A stretch of DNA of 64,000 nucleotides from UBA8529 sp964390565 (GTDB lineage: Bacteria > Bacteroidota > Bacteroidia > Bacteroidales > Tenuifilaceae): assembly GCA_964390565.1 (NCBI GenBank), contig CAYMII010000002.1, positions 62,001-126,000 of the forward strand, in the 5' to 3' direction. The first letter of the stretch is position 1; each line of letters opens with the position of its first letter. Made by a program: the position numbers and the translations under genes. Positions 63,127 to 64,000 of this stretch are shown here, in pieces. The notes beneath the pieces are model-generated. The model did no database searches and had not been told where the DNA came from. It worked only from the letters and a program-made list of their open reading frames with translations.

Positions 63127-64000
63127 ATGGTAATTAGGATAAAGCATATTGTTGTTCTTTTTATATTCGTTTTATCGTATCATTTATCGTTTGCACAGTA
63201 TTACTTATATACCGATACCCCTGCAAATATCGAGGCCTACTTTTTGCAACACTCAGTTCAATCATCAGCAAATAAAGCCTTTTTCAATACTCTTACTTTA
63301 AAGAATAGAGCAAATCGCCCTGAAACCTTTACATTGAATATAACAGTACCTGACGGTTGGTCTGTTATCGGAACAAATAAAATAGAAATAACCCTTTCGC
63401 CTTTAGATTCTACAATAGTGCCCATTAGGATCGCTGTTGGCAGTAAAGTTAGAGGGGACATTGGCTATAGCGTAATAGCCTCACTCACCGATAATAAAGG
63501 AAATTCAATACGTAATGTTTACTGTTTTGTTAAAATACCAAGAGAAACTGAACTTGCCGTTAAGTACAACAGTAGAATTTTCTTTCTAGACCCACTAACA
63601 AGATCAGCCGAATTTTCCGTTTTTATTCAGAATAAGGGAAATAGAGAGGAATTGGTTAATTTCCTGTTCGATGGTAATCGGACTTTAGGCATTAATAATT
63701 TAGATGATGCTCTATTCTCTGCTGATGTATCTATTCCTCCCTTCTCTGATAGTATATTTACTTTTAAAGTAAAGCTAAACCAAGAGGAACAATTTGGTAA
63801 AAAAACATTCGGACTGCAGGCAAAAGTATCAACTATTGACACATCTTACCAAAATACATTATGGTTTAAAATCATTGATTCCTCGACTAAAAATGAGATA
63901 TCATCAGCGGATATGCCTTTAAGATTTGAATTTTATGCTCAAGGATTAGCTGATGTCACCAAGAAACCAAACTACGCTCTATTCCTTGAGGGCAAGACTC
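63127..64000 (+). CDS. N-terminus of a large secreted protein with NEW3-like domain, cut by window edge
   Basis: The frame opens at ATG 63127 and stays open to the window end (291 codons so far). It has a signal peptide (VLFIFVLSYHLSFAQ) and then two Ig-like segments: LTLKNRANRPETFTLNITVP with a following segment typical of NEW3/alpha-galactosidase-associated repeats, and a second unit with FSVFIQNKGNREELVNFLFDG. Near the end of the visible part, MPLRFEFYAQGLADVTKKPN may begin a barrel or another domain. By position it could be the outer-membrane or scaffolding component of the same system as the two preceding genes. Confidence 0.7.
   Translation, partial: MVIRIKHIVVLFIFVLSYHLSFAQYYLYTDTPANIEAYFLQHSVQSSANKAFFNTLTLKNRANRPETFTLNITVPDGWSVIGTNKIEITLSPLDSTIVPIRIAVGSKVRGDIGYSVIASLTDNKGNSIRNVYCFVKIPRETELAVKYNSRIFFLDPLTRSAEFSVFIQNKGNREELVNFLFDGNRTLGINNLDDALFSADVSIPPFSDSIFTFKVKLNQEEQFGKKTFGLQAKVSTIDTSYQNTLWFKIIDSSTKNEISSADMPLRFEFYAQGLADVTKKPNYALFLEGKT

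Overview
The window is a low-GC chromosomal segment from a member of the Bacteroidota, most likely a Bacteroidales/Marinilabiliales-type anaerobe or microaerophile. The evidence is a SusC/SusD pair, the small ribosomal protein bTHX, many lipoproteins, OmpA/TPR envelope proteins, -7 promoter boxes of the TAnnTTTG type, and starts without strong Shine-Dalgarno sequences. No rRNA or tRNA gene, plasmid or phage module, or transposase was seen.

Layout. 1-4 kb holds small housekeeping genes (bTHX, an AlkA-like glycosylase, acylphosphatase, an RRM protein) and an arcC-argF pair for citrulline/carbamoyl-phosphate catabolism. 4-10.5 kb holds a lipoprotein, FtsK, a LolA-like protein and a convergent PgpH-type HD phosphodiesterase. 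10.7-15 kb holds an NlpC/P60 hydrolase, a tiny membrane ORF overlapping a Nudix gene, and cysD/cysN separated by a four-helix-bundle gene bounded by short repeats. 15-22 kb is a SusC-SusD-DUF1735-like-FN3 operon without enzymes. 22-27.6 kb is a partial histidine-utilisation cluster (hutI, a DUF4197 gene, bifunctional ftcD) with a divergent YfcC-type transporter. 27.7-39.8 kb holds an Omp85-like barrel, uvrB, an orphan receiver divergent from a multi-PAS kinase, mntP, a TPR-sensor kinase, a cytidylate-kinase-like protein and a nitronate-monooxygenase-like flavoprotein. 40-49.7 kb holds a PorE-like OmpA protein, a four-module CoA-disulfide-reductase/rhodanese/TusA/DsrE fusion, a copper ATPase and a pirin. 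49.9-57 kb holds a TPR protein plus beta-barrel pair followed by gyrB. 57-64 kb holds a MORN-like protein, a PapD-like chaperone, a TPR/PP2C phosphatase, and three secreted proteins, the last cut by the window edge.

The most notable non-coding features lie on either side of copA. Before it is a decayed, cas-less CRISPR array with 46-nt repeats and 29-30-nt spacers, which resembles Bacteroidota type II-C repeats. One of its repeats is broken by two GC-rich insertions. After copA, on the minus strand, is a GC-richer block of about 315 nt with its own promoter and intrinsic terminator and no credible ORF, a candidate structured ncRNA. The right edge (58.3-64 kb) may be a Bacteroidota chaperone/fibre-type surface system: a PapD-like chaperone, two small secreted beta-rich proteins and a large secreted protein with an NEW3-like N-terminus.

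Functional links: ArcC/ArgF, HutI/FtcD and the YfcC transporter suggest amino-acid fermentation. FtsK, PgpH, GyrB, UvrB and LolA are core functions. Several regulators share a periplasmic TPR input module.
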